Assembly (NCBI RefSeq): GCF_014697615.1
Contig: NZ_JACJSD010000001.1
Coordinates: forward strand, 124,001-188,000
DNA from: Nostoc sp. FACHB-280
Lineage (GTDB): Bacteria; Cyanobacteriota; Cyanobacteriia; Cyanobacteriales; Nostocaceae
Direction of reading: 5' to 3'
Length of the DNA: 64,000 bases
The position numbers and the translations under genes are program-made. Under the pieces are notes generated by a model. It did no database searches. It worked only from the letters and a program-made list of their open reading frames with translations, and had not been told where the DNA came from. Positions 63,193 through 64,000 of the stretch are shown piece after piece; position 1 is the first letter of the stretch; each line of letters begins with the position of its first letter.

Positions 63193-63825
63193 TCAAACCA
63201 GACTCCCATAATTCCACGCAGCTGCAAAAAAATCACGTTCGCACAGCATAGCGTAACGGTAAGTTGAATGAACCAAAGCGTGATTTGTGGCGTAGTTATC
63301 CACCAAACTTTCTAATTGCTGAGTTAGTGGTTGAAAATCTCCACTGCTGTAAGTCCGAATCCAATCTGCATATTGATGATGGGGAATACCATGACAAGCT
63401 AACTGTTCCCCCAAAAAAGCATATAAACGCATACAAGGTGACATCGCCGCCGCCGTTATCCCAACGTCACTACTCCAAGCTGTAGCTAACAAAAAATCTG
63501 TGTAGCGGCGAGTAGCTGCACCCGGCTCTACAGAGTGTAAATTAACTCCCCACTTGGCTGCATAGCTTTGATGTAGTTGTAACTCGGCTAAAACCCCACT
63601 GACTAAATTGTGAAATATATTAAAACCTTGCCAATCTGGTGCTTTCGCTGCGGCGATGCTATAAGCACGGGCAAAAGCTTCTAAGAAAAAAGCATCTTGT
63701 CCCACATAGTAAGCAAATTTAGACGGTTCAAGCGTACCATCAGCGATACCTTGTACAAAAGGATGCTCTAGACAAGCTTGCCCTAAATCTTGATTTGCCA
63801 CCCATAATTCATGAGATAAAGTCAT
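63193..63825 (-). CDS. tenA: TenA family thiaminase II / aminopyrimidine aminohydrolase
   Basis: A 210-residue helical protein of the TenA family, which hydrolyses thiamin breakdown products (or acts as thiaminase II) for salvage. Key residues are visible: Asp44 (YVGQDAFFLEAFARAY), the catalytic Cys131 (AAMSPCMRLYAFLGEQL) and the late Glu in YAMLCERDFFAAAW. The length is standard. Start ATG 63825. No thiamin riboswitch was recognised in the 175 bases upstream in this window, although a TPP-type leader is often found before thi genes. It is upstream of the HxlR regulator gene on the same strand. Confidence 0.9.
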   Translation of the reverse strand: MTLSHELWVANQDLGQACLEHPFVQGIADGTLEPSKFAYYVGQDAFFLEAFARAYSIAAAKAPDWQGFNIFHNLVSGVLAELQLHQSYAAKWGVNLHSVEPGAATRRYTDFLLATAWSSDVGITAAAMSPCMRLYAFLGEQLACHGIPHHQYADWIRTYSSGDFQPLTQQLESLVDNYATNHALVHSTYRYAMLCERDFFAAAWNYGSLV

Positions 63826-63852
63826 TAGTCATTTGTTGTCTATATAGTGAAA

Positions 63853-63896
63853 GAGGCAGAAGATACATCTGCCTCCGGTTAGACTGCTTAAGCAGT
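63853..63896. repeat. Hairpin and palindrome upstream of tenA
   Basis: GAGGCAGA with TCTGCCTC (63853-63860 and 63868-63875, 7-base loop), followed by the perfect 14-base palindrome ACTGCTTAAGCAGT (63883-63896). They could be a terminator of a gene beyond the window or an operator near tenA. No TPP riboswitch motif is seen. The last ~100 bases of the window hold no supported feature. Confidence 0.5.
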
Positions 63897-64000
63897 TCAG
63901 TAATATTTCCATAATTGATTGTGACACGTATGTATTGTTATTTCCAACGCTTATAGCATTTATCAATCTAGTGAAGTACAGTAGCAACAATGGGTAAACC

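Noticed and set aside
63826-64000. TPP riboswitch upstream of tenA
   Set aside because: The conserved CTGAGA and GAACCTGATC-type elements are absent; only simple hairpins are seen.
1-64000. CRISPR arrays, tRNA, rRNA, transposases
   Set aside because: The repeats seen are heptamers or hairpins without spacer-repeat periodicity; no tRNA-like cloverleaf or transposase ORF was recognised.

Overview
This window comes from a filamentous, heterocyst-forming cyanobacterium (Nostocales; Nostoc, Anabaena, Calothrix or a relative). The evidence is many HIP1 octamers (GCGATCGC), a cyanobacterial psaE, short tandem heptamer repeats and dispersed palindromes typical of Nostoc-type genomes, and a nearly complete set of heterocyst glycolipid genes. 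Names are assigned from protein motifs and remembered Anabaena gene order; no database search was run.

Layout. 1-5.4 kb: the end of yidD with a Cys-rich tail, cysA, two secreted proteins of unknown function (the second with a PEP-CTERM-like tail) and a CxxC carboxymuconolactone-decarboxylase-family protein that overlaps hetI. 5.4-30.5 kb: hetI (phosphopantetheinyl transferase), a convergent short-chain dehydrogenase where Anabaena has hetN, an interposed block (two histidine kinases, a PQ-loop-like membrane protein, a probable CADD/heme-oxygenase-fold protein), then the minus-strand heterocyst glycolipid synthase operon. In transcription order this reads hglE (KS-AT-ACP-ACP-half KR), a KR-DH protein, hglD (KS), hglC (CLF-like KS plus AT), hglA (PfaD-type enoyl reductase) and hglB (ACP plus thioester reductase). 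30.8-34 kb: a small conserved-looking protein and a ParB/methyltransferase-like fusion without the catalytic DPPY motif. 34-42.8 kb, plus strand: hgdB, hgdC, hgdA, a DUF2141 protein, two paralogous family-2 glycosyltransferases and hglT. This is the glycosylation and export half of the same pathway.

Together, HetI would load the ACPs, HglE through HglA would build a reduced, partly hydroxylated long chain, HglB would release it as an alcohol, HglT (with substrate from the HgdA epimerase) would add the sugar, and HgdB/HgdC would help place the glycolipid in the heterocyst envelope. GTA-N8-TAC boxes (NtcA-type, nitrogen control) lie upstream of both hglE and hgdB, so the two divergent operons may be co-induced under nitrogen starvation.

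42.9-64 kb is mostly unlinked or housekeeping: an AAA-like ATPase, an unrecognised beta-rich protein, an NmrA-like SDR, a HlyD-type adaptor, mraY, a DUF3134 protein, a fibrillin, psaE, mutM, rtcA, a site-2 protease with CBS domains, a Uma2 protein, a tandem Tudor-knot protein, a JmjC/cupin oxygenase, a small secreted acidic protein, two vWA paralogues next to a Slr1339-type protein, an HxlR regulator and tenA.

The strongest leads are the ParB fusion with a degenerate methyltransferase domain, the KR domain split between two genes, dispersed repeats inside hglE and forming the 3' end of hglD, the hetN-position dehydrogenase without the RGSGR motif, and the hybrid kinase whose receiver lacks its phospho-acceptor aspartate. 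I saw no transposase, CRISPR array, tRNA or rRNA.
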